Source: Jacaranda mimosifolia (Eukaryota > Streptophyta > Magnoliopsida > Lamiales > Bignoniaceae). Taken from it: a stretch of 64,000 nucleotides of DNA. Below, piece after piece: positions 47,001-60,735 of this stretch. The notes under the pieces are model-generated. The model made no database searches. It had not been told where the DNA came from and worked only from the letters and a program-made list of their open reading frames with translations. Both the position numbers and the translations under genes were made by a program. How positions within the stretch are numbered: the stretch's first letter is position 1; each line of letters opens with the position of its first letter. The DNA lies in assembly GCA_018894105.1 (NCBI GenBank), contig CM032123.1:1-64000 (forward strand), read 5' to 3'.

Positions 47001-50000
47001 TGAGCAAATACTAGAACTAGTTCATAAATGCAGATAAAATGTTTTACAGAAAAACGCAAATAAAGCAATCATATAAATTGAGAAAGAGTTGGTTTTGCCT
47101 TAAGCTTGCACCCTAGGAGGCAAGCACAAATATTGTGACTGAGTTTGTTTTGGCTAGATATGCAGCTTGACAATATCCTAATCAAGCTAATCCAAAATTT
47201 CAACATCAAACAGTATTTTTTATGTCTGATGAAAAATTGAAATTGAACCTGTAAGGAAAACAGCTAACCTCTTTTATTTCTTTCCACATTTCATTTGCTG
47301 TCATTATCTGTGAAGTTCCAGATATTAAAAAGCAAGGACATTCTGATACATGAACTCCATCTGTCTCTTGAGCAGCAATAGCAAAAGTCACAGGAGGGCG
47401 TCCATTTGATGTTCTAAATAATCACAAAGTTGTATTTAAATTCTAGCAGAATTACCCAACTCTGTAGATAGATACATCTAGTGTGTATATATATACATGA
47501 TGATGATGATGATGATAAAATTGCACCACAGCTTACTTGTGATGCAAAAGCACGCTATGTACACCTTCTTGCACCCTGAAATTAGAAATTGTGACAGTTT
47601 TGAGTAGAGTGGGTCAACAATTTCAAGATATGAATATGACTGACTACACATAATGCAATGTTAGAAGGTACAAAAATAGTCAATCCTTGCTAACATAATC
47701 ATGCTGAAAGTGCCATATAAATTGAGGATGTATAATTGAAAGAATTCATACATTATCCTTTTATTAAGATGATGACCAGTAGATCCTGAAGCTCCACCCA
47801 CTGAGTTCTGCACACAAGATAATAAAGTAAGCATTTTCTGCTATTGTTTTGCAATTTCACAGCCGAAAGAAATCACTGAGATCACCTATGCAATCAGGAC
47901 AACATAAGATTTAATGAAGTTTCTTAAATTTTCCAACATAAATGTTAACATACAGCCCACGTGAAAAGCAGCGTTGCATCTGCACAAGTCTTCCCAGAGT
48001 TTGAGAGCTGCAAAATATTACCCAAAACCGCAGGGTTATTAGAAAAACTGTAGAAGAATATACATGCATGCATGTCCACTGTGGAAGATGTTATCACCGT
48101 AAATGTGAATACTGCGACAGGAAAGCTGCTCTCTTTATAATTATGTGGAATAAAGGGGGAAATCTGACGACAGACAATGCTGATTTCAGGGTCAGGTAAA
48201 CCTGTATTGCTGGAATGCATGGAAGCTTGCATAAACACAAACCTTATAATTACAGAAAGAGGAAGCATTTTGAAAACCATCAAGTTAAAAGCTACCGTCA
48301 TATACTGTCCAAGCTCTTGGAAACAAAGCATGATAAGTGCATTTCTCCCCGTCAAGGTTCCAATCCCAAGAGTCAATGCCTACTCCTTTGTTCTCTCTGA
48401 ATGTGTGAGTTATATTATCAGTCCATATTGCTATTTCAGCACACATGTATATTTAGACAAACAAAATTTGCAATATGCTGAAAGAAAATATATGTAAAAT
48501 TTTTGGCTTACTCTGTTATGTTTGGACTTGTGGAGCACAGAACTGTACCAGATGAGCCTCCATTTGGGCGTGAAACAAAAACCTATAGGGCGGACATGGA
48601 AAAATCTTAAATACTTAGGTGCCTTTGTGCTCATAATGTCCAAATGTTAAATAGACCACTTTCTTGCATATGGTCCGCAGCAGGCTAAAATCTCCAATTA
48701 TGCCATTCAAAATATTTGATAACATTAAACAAAAAGCAATGCAAGAAAGTATCAAGGAAGATCCTCCAATTCCTCTCCATTTAGTAATTCTAACATAATT
48801 ATATATAACAACAAAAATCTGCACAAATACTTGAAGCATTAAGTCACTTACTGAGAACTGGTTTGCTAGATTTGGTGTGTCTTCACATATTCTAGGGAAG
48901 AGTTGAAACCGTTGGAACTCTCCTTTGAAACTTCTTCCAATGCTTCCAGCACTGAAATAAAAATGAACTAAGTTTGAAATGTCCTTTATTGCTAATGTAA
49001 CTATGACAATATCATGTGTTAGACTTGCACTAATAGTTTACAAGTTTAACTCAAAATGGAAAGTATGTTCCCACATGTTCGTAGGTTATATTTTTCACAA
49101 GAGCGAATTGGATCAATATATTCAGCATGCTCTGGTTTCCGTTTGGCTAAGCACTTTCATTAGTCAGTCAGCCAAGGGAATTAGGAAATCAGATTAGCTC
49201 AAATGCACAAGAAAGGTTTCTCCTATACACACCAATTATGTTATTTTATAATAAAGCATGTATAGTTCATACAAATCCAATCTTAAACAATAAGGACCAA
49301 TGGAATTATTGTGTAGTGCGCTAAAACACCATTACATCATTCAGTTTGATAGAATCATATCATTCAAATATCTAAATTCATTTCTTCTCTGATGCATTAC
49401 GCTGTTTTTGTTTTCTTCTACTTCTTATTGGACAAGATAAATAAGGGTATAAGTAAATAACTTATTGGACAAGATGAATAAGGGTATAGGTAAATGAGGA
49501 TTATAAGATAGTGTAAAGTTTGAGGAGCAACCGTGAGGTATACATTGAATGAACTATGTCAGTAGATTGTTATTTTTTTCTGTAAGTCATTAATGAGCTC
49601 TTACCCAATACCACCTAAAGGAATGCCATGGTAACATGTGACGAGGCGCTTATGATAGGGATCCATTATTGATGGCTGTTCTTCACAGGCAGAAGAAAGG
49701 GATTAGGAAGAAGAAGAAGCAGAAGAAACTCATCTATTTGAAAGATCTCAAAGATACCAGCACTACAATAAAGAACTAAAAGTTACCATTCCCTTGTCCG
49801 CTTCTTCCTTTATATGCCGCCATAATCTCAAGCCCAAAGGAAGCTTATGAAAGTAAATAAAAGCAGCCATTACTGACAAAGTAAGCGAGAAAAAATACAA
49901 TACCTCTAAACTGGTAAACAATTGTGGGAAATAGAATATCAAAGAACATTGTATGAAATGAAGATATAGTCATATTTTGCTATAAACTTTCAGTTGTTGC

Positions 50001-50331
50001 ATGCTCGGTTGTAACCATTTGATCAACTACAGATGTTTATTATGGCATCAAGGGAGCAACAATCCTGACTTATTAAGTATACAAACTCAAAATCACACTC
50101 ATCGCATACCATCAGTCCATGTAAGTAACTAAATAGAAGATTATGCTGCCAAGGGCTTCCGTCCATGCAGTATGTGCAAAAGACTTTGCGGGGAAGACTT
50201 ACCAATTGCAAAATTTCTCGGAGTCTCACAGACGACCCTGGCGGGGCAGTGCTAGAACAATTAAGTTTGCGTTCCCAGGTCAATGAAGGAGGTTTTCCAG
50301 GATCAACCTAAAATATAGAAATTAGAGCCCC

Positions 50332-50362
<31 letters not shown>

Positions 50363-50679
50363 TCCAATTTTTCTTCTCCCTTATTTGGTGGTCAAGGCAA
50401 CAGCCCCAAGTAAAATTGAATTTTTCGCCTTATGGCAATCCCAAGTTGTGGAGGTAAGGCTTCTCTAAGTATGATGCGAAATGGACAAAAGTTACTATTA
50501 CGGAAAGGAATAGAAAGGCAGAGTAAAATTTTAGCAAATAAAGGAGCATAATAAGGATTAATGGTAGAGCAGCCAAAACATACAAAATGAATCTCTAACC
50601 ATAATGGGAAGAATTAGGGCTTCAACACTCTTACCTTAGAAGAATTAACCGTTTCCCCTGGACTGAAATCGTTGTCCAT
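44066..50679 (-). CDS. GBA2-like: Non-lysosomal glucosylceramidase, GBA2 type (GH116), 949 aa
   Basis: Exons (complement, 5' to 3'): 50635-50679, 50203-50307, 49787-49843, 49605-49675, 48852-48951, 48512-48582, 48296-48396, 48098-48201, 47954-48007, 47752-47807, 47537-47575, 47269-47413, 46597-46778, 46428-46495, 46117-46045, 45892-45953, 44877-45804, 44466-44756, 44066-44363. They join in frame to 2,850 nt. The enzyme cleaves glucosylceramide to ceramide and glucose, at membranes facing the cytosol. Seen: the N-terminal beta-sandwich part ([20 protein letters not shown] at ~60-80, SLAWDCPE); a long exon with the catalytic (alpha/alpha)6 part, [15 protein letters not shown] (residues ~526-540, nucleophile Glu) and FPDQTYDAW (~668-676, acid/base Asp); a C-terminal SFQTPEGW. 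Length fits the family. The start is least sure: a possible upstream coding exon near 51104-51147 would add about 18 residues. The last intron needs donor GG|GTACGT and acceptor CGACAG|A to stay in frame. Confidence 0.92.
49424..49497. repeat. 37-bp tandem duplication in a glucosylceramidase intron
   Basis: The unit CTTATTGGACAAGATAAATA plus AGGGTATAAGTAAATAA is repeated once directly, with two substitutions. Confidence 0.8.
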
Positions 50680-51104
50680 GCTATCCAAGCAACAACAAAT
50701 AATGAAAACAGAATAAGTTAATAAAGATAATAATAGAACCTTTTCACGCCAACCTTGAAGACTTGCATACAGACAGATGACAATTTTCCCTTGTGCCTTT
50801 TAATACATATCTTGTATTTATAAGATATGTATTAAAATGGATCACTGACTAAATCCGAAGGCAAGCAGAGTAGAAAGGGGAGATACAAATTAAATGTCCT
50901 AGCTAGCTCCTATTGACCAAACCTAGGCCAACTAGATCAAAGAGAAGCTTATCATCGTTGTTGCAAACTAAGCTGGATCACACACATATATACACACTAT
51001 GGCAAGAAACTTGAGAAAGCGACTATGATCAATGAGTGAAGAATGTTTTTATATTTCCAAGTTAGGAATAAATCAGTGTAATGATACATACTGGATAAGC
51101 TTTC

Positions 51105-51369
51105 CTTCCTGGGATAGAACAGAAACACCAGGTGCACTGTGAGCCTAATTAGAGAAGATGACAAGATTAAATTTAAGAAGCAAGAAAGGGTTGGCTTTCA
51201 GATCTATCAAAGTTTTCTACTTTATGTAATACTTTTTCTTCCTGGGATAGAACAGAAACACCAGGTACACTGTGAGCCTAATTAGAGAAGATGACAAGAT
51301 TAAATTTAAGAAGCAAGAAAGGGTTGGTTTTCAGATCTATCAAAGTTTCTACTTTATGTAATACTTTTT
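51105..51369. repeat. 133-bp tandem duplication upstream of the glucosylceramidase ATG
   Basis: 51105-51237 and 51238-51369 are almost identical. The differences seen are GGTGCACTG/GGTACACTG, GGTTGGCTT/GGTTGGTTT and one lost T. The first copy overlaps a possible 5' exon on the - strand (AG|GCTCACAGTGCACCTGG..CTTATCCA|GTATGT). The second copy carries the same acceptor and most of that exon, but its end is changed (no ..CTTATCCAGTATGT). Confidence 0.9.
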
Positions 51370-53880
51370 CTTCCTCCTATTGTTAAGACTTTACTTCGTT
51401 TCTAGTGTAATAGTCAACGACAAGGAATATAAGAATCCAGGGACAAGATGTCATGATCCCCACTATTTTATATAACTCATTCCGGAATTGTTTATGATGA
51501 GGTAGGATTTAATATTTCTTGATCGGATCAACTATCAAGATTCAATTGTTCATTATTGACCAATACTGCCTAGACCAAATCTTTGAGAGACGAATATGTG
51601 TGCGCGCGCGCGCGCCCGCATGTCTATTTGTTAATTGTAGCTATAGCACCATAGTTGATTGCTATTATTTATCCCGTCTAATATTAAATGAAGGGAATGC
51701 TCATAGTTGTGACCGCAAAATTGAAAATTGAATTATTTATAAAGGTAAGTGGGGCCCTTTCCCCTTTGACAAGTTTGTTGAATTTTTTTCTCTCGACTAA
51801 AGAAGCAACTCCTTATCTTCTGTTACTTATGTCACCACTCACCAATGATCACCACGCGTAATTGCTTGCCATGGAGTGATAATTAGAATTATAAATTAAG
51901 CCATTTATAAGGGAGGGACGAGGACCGCAGCAGCCCGCTTGGGCGGAAAATTAAGTTGTTTATCCCATTGAAATTAAACACCAGTTAAAAGATGAGAAAA
52001 TATATCTTATTCTCGGGTTTTCTAGTGTTCGTACCCATGGTTCTGACTTGTCATCACGTACCCATTTTTTAACCGTTTATATTAGTTTATTTAATTCTCA
52101 CCTTTGAAACATCATAAAATGAAGAACTATGATTCTTCTATGGAACCATCTTTTTTTAAAATTAAATTATAAAAAATAAAATAAAAATTATTTCCCTTCT
52201 CATACTCAATGATCAAATTAACTTTATTAATTTTAATAACTTAAAAGCTTTCTTTTTCTAATATTAAACCCTAATTCAATCAGGAAAAAAAAATCAAAGA
52301 AAATAAACCTAAGAGATGAATTCAATCAGAAGAAAATCAGGAAAAATTATACATACATATTTATATACCTTTACTTTATAATGGTTCGAATGTGAGAATT
52401 AAATCAAATTAATATGAATGATTAAAAAATGAATACATGATGACAAGTCAGAATCATGAGTACGGGACCCTAGAAAACCCGTCTTATTCTGATACTCTTT
52501 CAAAAAAATAACATGAGGCCAATTAATAACATAATTATAAAGAATATAATCAACCAACTTCGAAACATAAATAACGCGTACACAGTAGGTCAACTTTTCT
52601 AATTTGTTGTTTTTATTATGATATATTTTGGACCACAAGTACAGTACAATATGTTTAATTCGATTATTTCCATTTAGGTAATAAATCGTGGGGATTTCAA
52701 TATTTTTCTTTTTTAAAGAAAATAAGCGTGAATCTAATTTTTCCCAAAAATGCTTGTGGTCCACTGTAAAACGATGTCCTAACTAATCATTTCATTAGTT
52801 TACATTATTGAGGGGATTAATTCAACCAAACCAATCATAAATATGTGCGTTCGTGTGTGTCTTAAGTATGTAGCTGTGTTATCAGCCTTCACCAGCACAA
52901 AATAGTGAAAGAGTGGTCTTGTCAGCTTCATTTCCCTTGAGGTGAACCTGGATCTTCAATCCATCATTTTCTGGGTGTCGTATCGAAATATGTTTTGCAA
53001 GTTACACACACAGAGAGATGACATGCTGTCCAACTACACTCACACGCTTTGAATTAACTGATGGCCATCACAATTGAAATTTCTATATAATTTACTATTA
53101 AATTAGCATTACTTTGATTAGTTATTCTGATCTCATGTTGATTGTTACAACAGGTGCCGTACTTTTGTGCCTTTGATCTCATGGTACTTTACGCGTGCAA
53201 ATAAAATCCTATCTCATGTTATAAAACATAAAATGTATATATATTTCTATAAAATAAACACTTGATATGCATCCATTAAAACAATAACATAAAATAAATG
53301 ATAAAATAACATGCAAAAAGCAATTGAAGTTTTCATAAATTGTCTTTTCATTTTTCCTTTTTTATTGTTCGATCCTAATTTTTTATTTATTTATTTATAC
53401 ACACGGACGTCAGGAGTTCAAATCAGAAGTCCGTTAGGGTTCGAATTCCTGACCTTCCACATTATATGAAAGATTTATGCTACTGGGCCACAGGCCACTC
53501 AACAATAAAATTCAACAATAGATTAAACAAGGTTAATAAATAATATTAGTTTCTAAAAATAAATAAACTAAAAATGTTTTGTTCTCAAGTTGCCAACAAA
53601 CCAGAGCCGAAAATATATTTCTTTCCTGTCCAAGACTCCAATTTCGCATCATTAATTTCCCTAATTTGACCACAAACCAATTATTAATTTTATAGGCAAT
53701 TCATGAATTAGTCCGCAAAGGCTGGGCCTCTTACCCGATTTTAAACTGGGCCTTTGCCCTTTGTTACCAAATTAGTCAGATTCTATTTTGTGACAAAATT
53801 GGGCTTACCGCTACTCTTAAGTTACAGTCAATTCCCAAACCTTTCCCCGGTAAAAACTCGTCCAAGAAATTACCCCAAAT
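51370..53880. other. Spacer, AT-rich, no gene seen
   Basis: Contents are an alternating TGTGTGCGCGCGCGCGCGCC run at about 51596-51616, long AT-rich stretches and phrases such as CCGTTAGGGTTCGAATTCCT near 53435. No open frame carries a known motif. Confidence 0.5.
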
Positions 53881-53889
53881 TCAAATGCA

Positions 53890-55860
53890 AAAGCGAAGGT
53901 TATAATGAAGCAAGGATCTAATCCACAGAACCACAAAGAGCATCAACTTTTGGCCTCTAAAACTCCTCCAAAAACCGATCCAAAAGGCAACAAAGATCCT
54001 TGAGGGAACGACCAAAACCGCCTCATTGTGCTTGAAGAACTTTTCTTCAATGCAAACTTCTCGTTCACCAACAATCAACACTTCAAATATGGTGTCTCTA
54101 AAGGTGTCCACACACCTCAAGACACTCCAAATCTCTATTCAAATGCTAGAAGAAGAAGAAGGAATTAGGTGGAGAAAGTGTGAGGAAGTTTGGAAGAGAA
54201 TGAGAGTTGGAGAGAATCTAGAAGAGTAGTTAATTTAATTACAACAAAAATGAGATATTATGGGAGGGAAAATGATAGAGCGGCCAGCCATCATGTGAGA
54301 AGGAGGTACTCATAATGTATGTTGGATGCATCTAAATGCATCCTTCACACTTTCCTCTCTTGTGATGCTAACTTGCATGCTTAGTTGGAAATTAATTTTC
54401 ACAAACTAAAATCTCATTTGAAGTAGAAAATTAAAATGCCACATCATATTTAAATGGACTTTTCAATTTTAATTTTTCCCCCCAGAACTAGATTTCCAAC
54501 TAATTAAATCAATCCATTAATTTAATTAAATCAACTTAATTCTTTAAGTTAACTATCTAGACTAATTAAATTCTCACATGGCTCCAATTAAATTTAATTT
54601 AACTCATTAAATTATTTGATTAATTTAACACTTTAAATTAATCAAACCATCATGCCCAATTCTTAATTAGTCAACTCGGTCTCTTCCAAACTTAATCAAT
54701 CTCATTATCTAACTCCTTAGATAATTTCTCCAATTCCGATTAAAGTGGTTAAGGCTTTTGTGTATGACTCTTTAGGTTTATAAATTAATTAGACATGGAC
54801 CCATAACTCTTTGTGATTTATTGAATATCAAATATTTGAATTAGTCTAAATTCTTTTAAGCTAATCATTCTATCAATTAATCTCTATTACTTGAAGAGTC
54901 TAAAATTTCTATAGTCAATGCCTAGCACAAGCCTATGGAACCCAATCAATTGGATGAATTAATTTTAGGTGAACCTTTTCCGCTTACGATTATTATGCAA
55001 ATACAGTCCTTCCATTTCATATCTCATGAAAGAAGTCTAGGGCAAGATATTTGTCAATTCCCTAATAGCTTCAATAATTATTCATTATTTCTTGATGTTC
55101 AATTCCTAATTACGACCTCCTCCTTAGAAAACACTTTTTCTTAACTGTCATATCACCATACACGAGGATTTCTTGGAATCGACCATCGTAAAATACATAG
55201 GAGATCAACTCGTTCTTCACTACAAGCGAAATGGATCCCATCTTGGAACTCATCAACTTTCATACTTAGTAGCTTGTGCACAGCCTAAATCTTGGGCAAC
55301 CTGCTACGTGGTTGGGACAAAATCAAAGCACAATAATCTAAATACAAGATTATCATGGAACCTCAAGTTAAAAGACTAATTATATGCTTTATCATAAGCT
55401 AGAAAATTTCCCCCCATCAACAAGCCACTTTGGCTACCTTGTAGATTCTCTAAGCAAGTCTTCAGTGAACTCATTTCCTAACAAGCACCCACTGACGTAC
55501 ATCCATGTCATACACGGATTGTCCATGAAATGGGGCAACATCCAATTTCTTGGAGTATGTATCGATAATGCAAGTCTATCCTAATCTTAAATGCCCTATC
55601 TCTTAAGATTCTTTGACTTGAAATATTTAAAATCATGATCATAAATACCTGTTTCATGATCATCATCAAATGTGTGGCTAAGTCCCATAGTCTTAATTAT
55701 ACTATGATTTAAGGGTTTCAACCAAATGTATGTGAAGATCATAAATTATATAAGATGAAGATGATCATTTCATTTTATAAAATATCATTCAATCTAATTT
55801 GTGTCACAAAATGATAAGTTTTACACGCCAATTTAATTGACTGCAAGGCACTATTCCAAC
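53890..55860 (-). mobile_element. Copia-like LTR region (left border uncertain)
   Basis: The right border on the - strand begins TGTTGGAATAGTGCCTTGCA, a start shared by many plant Copia LTRs. Leftwards the sequence stays AT-rich and LTR-like to the phrase CTTTGTGGTTCTGTGGATTA (- strand, about 53930). No gag or pol motif is present, so this is probably a long solo LTR. I could not pair a target duplication (AAAAG follows the right border). Confidence 0.5.
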
Positions 55861-56932
55861 AAAAAGAACTGAAAAAAACTCGCCCTTCAAATGGAGAATT
55901 CATCACAATTGATTTCGATAGTAGGCTGTATCATCGTTGACACTTAGAAACAATGAATAGGCAGAATTAAGTTAAAACATAATAGTATTTAGACTCACAG
56001 GATTGCAAAATAAGATTCTTAGGGAGAGAGGGACAGAAAAAAGATTTTGATCGTGGAACTAAATCTTGCCTAGACGGATGCCATGAGGGGGGAAAAAATA
56101 TTAGCATCAGACCAGTCGAGTGGATGGAAAAAACCATTGGAGGAACCTTCCTTAATTTTCTTTAGGTGGCACACAGAAAATTCCGTAACTTTTTTATTAA
56201 ATTAAGCCTTAAAAATTAAAGCAGTACTGTATTACCTACCTTTGGCCAACATACTGCACCTATTCTTGAAATTGATTAGAGTATCTTGCTGCTTTAATTT
56301 TTAACAGCAAAAATATCAAAGACACTAATATTTTTTTTTAATTGTTCTACTGGACAACATATGTGTAATCTGAGAAAAGTCTTGTGAATGAGCTCTAGCT
56401 ATGGCTCATCTACCTATATATATATATATATATGCTGGAATAATGATTTTCTAGTTATAAAATGCGATCAAGTACAAGGGCGAGATACATACAAATATAT
56501 ATTCCAAAATTACATTATCAGACTAATCAAAATCATCCACCATCTAAAGATCGAGAAGCAGAAGATCGAAGCTTATCATAACTATATATTAGGCTTGAAA
56601 TGAATATTAAAATAGATACAATATTAAGAAATCCAGAATTGAATATATATAAATCACATAATGCTTCCAGCTTGTGGCACTGCACTGGTTTATAGGCTTC
56701 CATCAACTAACCTGTTCCTAATTAAACTAAATCGGTTCTTAATTTGTTCCAAAAAAAACCATATTTCAGAACCGATCGAATAATACATATATATATAAAT
56801 GTATGTATATGTATATTGGCGAAACTTTATGCTACTCTACAGTGATGATTATGTATTTGTATTTTACCGTAGTTATTTGCATGCAGGTATATATATGGGA
56901 TCGAATTTATTGTATCCACATATATATACATT
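55861..56932. other. Spacer downstream of the ERF gene
   Basis: AT-rich with (TA)n at about 56410-56432 and scattered short frames. It includes the 3' UTR of the ERF gene at its right edge. No gene seen. Confidence 0.5.
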
Positions 56933-57529
56933 TTAATCCCAAATGGAATAATGATAACATTCCATTCCATCCCATTCTTCCATCTGATGGCCAGTTCCTT
57001 CACAATAAACGGGAGATTCTCCTACTGATGATGCAGTACCTGATAGCGATTCCATCCACATTTTAGGTGAGTCAAGTGGTGCCTCATTTATAGCTTGAAT
57101 TTGGCTCGGCGACAGCCCTACTCTTACGGGCGCCATGCCAGCTAGCGCTCTAGAACCGCCAGCACCACCACCATTGATTACCTGATCCTGCGGTCTCTGC
57201 AGACCCCTCCTCATCATCCGTAGCTGCACGGCTGCCGCCTGAGCCGCCTGCTGAATGTCCTCGGCTTTATTGCTCACCGGCTTGGGAAGAGTGTCTATCA
57301 ATTCGGGGAAGTTGAGGCGTGCAGTCGGACCTTTCAGACGCAATGCTGCCACGTCGTAGGCTGCAGCTGCCATTTCTGCCTCTTCATAGCTTCCTAACCA
57401 AATCCGGGTTTTCTTGCCCGGCTCGCGGATTTCGGACACCCATTTTCCCCATTTGCGCCTCCTAATTCCTATATGTTGTGGTGCGCCACATTGATTAATA
57501 TTGCAACCAGCTGCGGCTTCTTCTTTCAT
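56933..57529 (-). CDS. AP2/ERF transcription factor, DREB-type, single exon, 198 aa
   Basis: An intronless frame with one AP2 domain at about residues 20-76: [20 protein letters not shown], then [20 protein letters not shown], then [14 protein letters not shown]. Val and Glu at the DREB-diagnostic positions (WVSEIRE) point to the DREB subfamily. The run after the domain ([22 protein letters not shown]) resembles the A-4 group around Arabidopsis ERF020-022; this is from memory. The C-terminus is acidic with aromatic residues ([15 protein letters not shown]), a plausible activation region. It should bind DRE/GCC-like promoter elements in the nucleus. Oddity: the usual YRG at the start of the domain reads HIG. 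The ATG at 57529 is the first in frame. Confidence 0.9.
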   Translation of the reverse strand: MKEEAAAGCNINQCGAPQHIGIRRRKWGKWVSEIREPGKKTRIWLGSYEEAEMAAAAYDVAALRLKGPTARLNFPELIDTLPKPVSNKAEDIQQAAQAAAVQLRMMRRGLQRPQDQVINGGGAGGSRALAGMAPVRVGLSPSQIQAINEAPLDSPKMWMESLSGTASSVGESPVYCEGTGHQMEEWDGMECYHYSIWD

Positions 57530-60500
57530 TTCTTCTTCTGATCAGCACTTTATTAATCAATTTAATTCTTACTTGCGTGTGCAATTCAATTCAAGCAGAA
57601 ATTAAGAGGAGATGGAATGGCCGCTTGTATATACATATATATATATATATATGTAGAGCAAGCTAAGCTAGCTTGGGCCTTGGAGCAGTGTGAGTGAATA
57701 TATATCTGCTGCAGTGATCAGTATTCAGTGAGTAGAGAGAGTAATAATCAAATTAAAAGCTAGCTAGCTAGGTAGGTATATACTATATAGCATGGGCAAA
57801 ATGCTGTTGTTGGATGAAGGGAGCTTCCACGTAGCTGCATGGAAGTGGATTGAAGTTGTATTACAGAATGAAAGGGCATTCATGTAATTACCCACACAAG
57901 CATAATTCATATATAAATATTACTTGCCACTTGTCCTTGGTCTGATACGGAATCTTGAAATCAAGGAAATTCATCAATCATCAACATCCATCATGCTATG
58001 TTTGAATATGCCGTGTTAAATAAACATTAAAGTAGTTTTCTTTATTAATTAACGTTTACCATAAAAATGCTATTAAGGAGAGTAATCGTATATTCACATG
58101 GCACGTGACGTGAATTAATATTGTCCATACAACTTAATTTAAATATTTATTGATAGTTGAAGTAAAGGAACATTCGGTTTGACGGGCCGGGTTTCCCCAT
58201 GTTGACCAAAAGGTTTGGAACTAACACATGATTTTCATATAATATTATATTACTTATAATTTCTGATTACTTCAATTAATTAATAGATTAATGATCATCC
58301 CACTAATATAATTAGGGCTCGTTATCAATTTTTATCATGATATATATTTTATAATCGTATATTATAGATTAATGATCATGATTAATGCATGCCCATTGAA
58401 TTTTTAATTATTTTTCACTATTTCAATTTTAGTATAAAAATTATATATTCAATTTTAGACCCTCATATAATATATATATATATATATATATCCAGCATGC
58501 ATGTTTATACTCATCAATTCAACAGCTGTATAACTAAGCAGACAACAGACATATCGAATAGATTTTTGAATTATTTTCGAGAACACTCATATATATATAT
58601 ATATATATAGTACAAAAGATGTTAAAGCATCGTGATGATTAAATGACAACAAAGTATATATAAATTAAGGTATTAATTTAATTTAATTTGTGGTACAGAT
58701 AGTACGTACGTAATGGCTTTTTTCCCATCACTCATCAATAATAATGTCACGATGATCACATTGATCATGAAATGCGACATGGCTATATATTAAATCCAAA
58801 AATGGGGAAGACCCTATCAAACTTGTGCCATAGCTAACAGCTGGATCTTACCATAAATCCATCTCCATCTATGATCTGTCTCCCATTACCCCTTTTCTTT
58901 AATCTTTAATACCTTTTTTTATTTTCTATCATTTTTTTAATTTGCTCAGTTGTTTTTATTATTATTGGTTTTTTTTTATCTGTAACTGCTTGCACTCTCA
59001 CTATTCATTCTTTTTCAAGATATTATTTCTATTCTTTTATATGGTTATAAAAATAAAATTTAACTTTTTTAAGGATTATATATATTTTTAATTATGTGGC
59101 ATAACCAATTCTCTCATTTACTGAATTTAGAAAAATAAATTAAAAGAACATACATATATATATGCATACATAATTTTATTTTTTAAATTTTCATTTCATG
59201 TATATATACACCGATCAGATTAGAGCTATTTTTATTGGCCCACGAGTACTTACTCATTAGTTGTGTGAAAACAAGAAGATTTGTTTCTTTTTCCTTTTCT
59301 GTTCTTTTTCATTTTTCCTCTTTGAACACCGGCACCTGCCGCCGGTTGACTGACTTGGGGAAAGCATCTCATCCGTACAATTTTCTATGGTCTGGGGGTT
59401 GAGGGGTGGGGCCGGGCACCGGGCATGCGGCATGGGGCATGGAGCGTTCGGACATTCATTAGATTTCTCCATCTTTACGTCAAAGAGAAAAAAGAGTAAC
59501 ACGTCCAAATTAGATAACAATTTTTTCATTATTTTTTGAAAAGCGACGGTGAGGATATGTTTGCAGGATTATGAAAGAATTTCGCAATTGAATTACATTG
59601 TAATTTCCCTTTTCCTTTTAATTTGTATGCATGAGAACAACCTTTTTGAGGATTATTCTTGAGCGTGTTCATTATCGGGAAATCAGAACACATCAGATAA
59701 AATAATTCGTTCGGGTGTTTATACATATAAGGTAAATTGGAAAAACTTAAGAAATTCTCTGGAAAAAAAAATTAGCACGTATCAATAAAAGCGTCAGTAA
59801 TTAAAAGTATATTAATTCCTATTTTATTTGCATCTTTTTAATGAAGTGGGATCCAACATGAATATGATTTAGGCCAATTAATAACCGGACTTAAGATATG
59901 TGTGACATTCATTTGAGTTATGCTTTAATCTGCTAATTATTATTTTCTATGAAATCCCTTTAGATCAAAGAGTTCAATTTAAGTATCTGCTATGCTTCAG
60001 ATTTTAGGGAAATAATATCAAATAATTAATGTAAATTGCTATGTTATTTTTCAAAATTTTCTCATCAAAATTTAAAATGAAAAAAAGAAAGGAAAATGGA
60101 GGAAGTTGGTAGGCTGTTACTGTCGAAGACGCGGTTTTCTCATGTCAAGGAGGTCATTATCAGGCAATTGTCTCATGACTTATAATTGAGCAACCTTTTA
60201 CTAATTGATGCTTTAGTATATTTATCGCGTAAATTGATATTCTTGTTTCTTACCGACAATTTATCGTGTTAAACATACAACTATATTTGGTTTGTTATGA
60301 ATAAAATTGAAATTTTAGTTTGTCCACTAAAATTGTGCACCAAAGTCCACATAAGGCTAACTAATGAGCAAAATTAACAACTAAAATTGACTTGTAATTC
60401 TAATGGTATGTCTTAGTATATGTTTGTAGTTGGATTTTAGAAATACGTATCATATATATCTCTAAATAGTTGGTTTTAATTGAAAGCGTGAATAATTGCA

Positions 60501-60735
60501 GATTTTCATTTCTTTTTTCCCCTCATATATTTGCCGAATAATTAAGTATAGTTGTACTTAAAAGTACTTGCTAAAAGGCTCATCCCATAAATAAAACAAA
60601 TTTATTAGTCAAGAAATGCGCAGAATGGTACATACCAATTACACCCCTGGTCCTGGCGTTAACTTGAAATTAATGATCTTGGAAATGTACCTAAAGCAGC
60701 TCACAATTTTCATGTTAAAGTAATGAATCCCTAAT
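57530..60735. other. Promoter side of the ERF gene and gene-poor spacer
   Basis: Immediately upstream of the ERF (which reads leftwards) are (AT)n stretches at about 57630-57650 and CTAGCTAGCTAG near 57763, which may lie in the 5' UTR or promoter. Further out are (TA)n runs at 58466-58492 and 58588-58610 and AT-rich sequence. Open frames such as that on the - strand at 59257-59529 show no known motif. Confidence 0.45.

Noticed and set aside
53400..53470. GGTTCGAATTCCTGACC as a tRNA T-arm
   Set aside because: No matching acceptor stem, anticodon arm or D-arm could be built around it.
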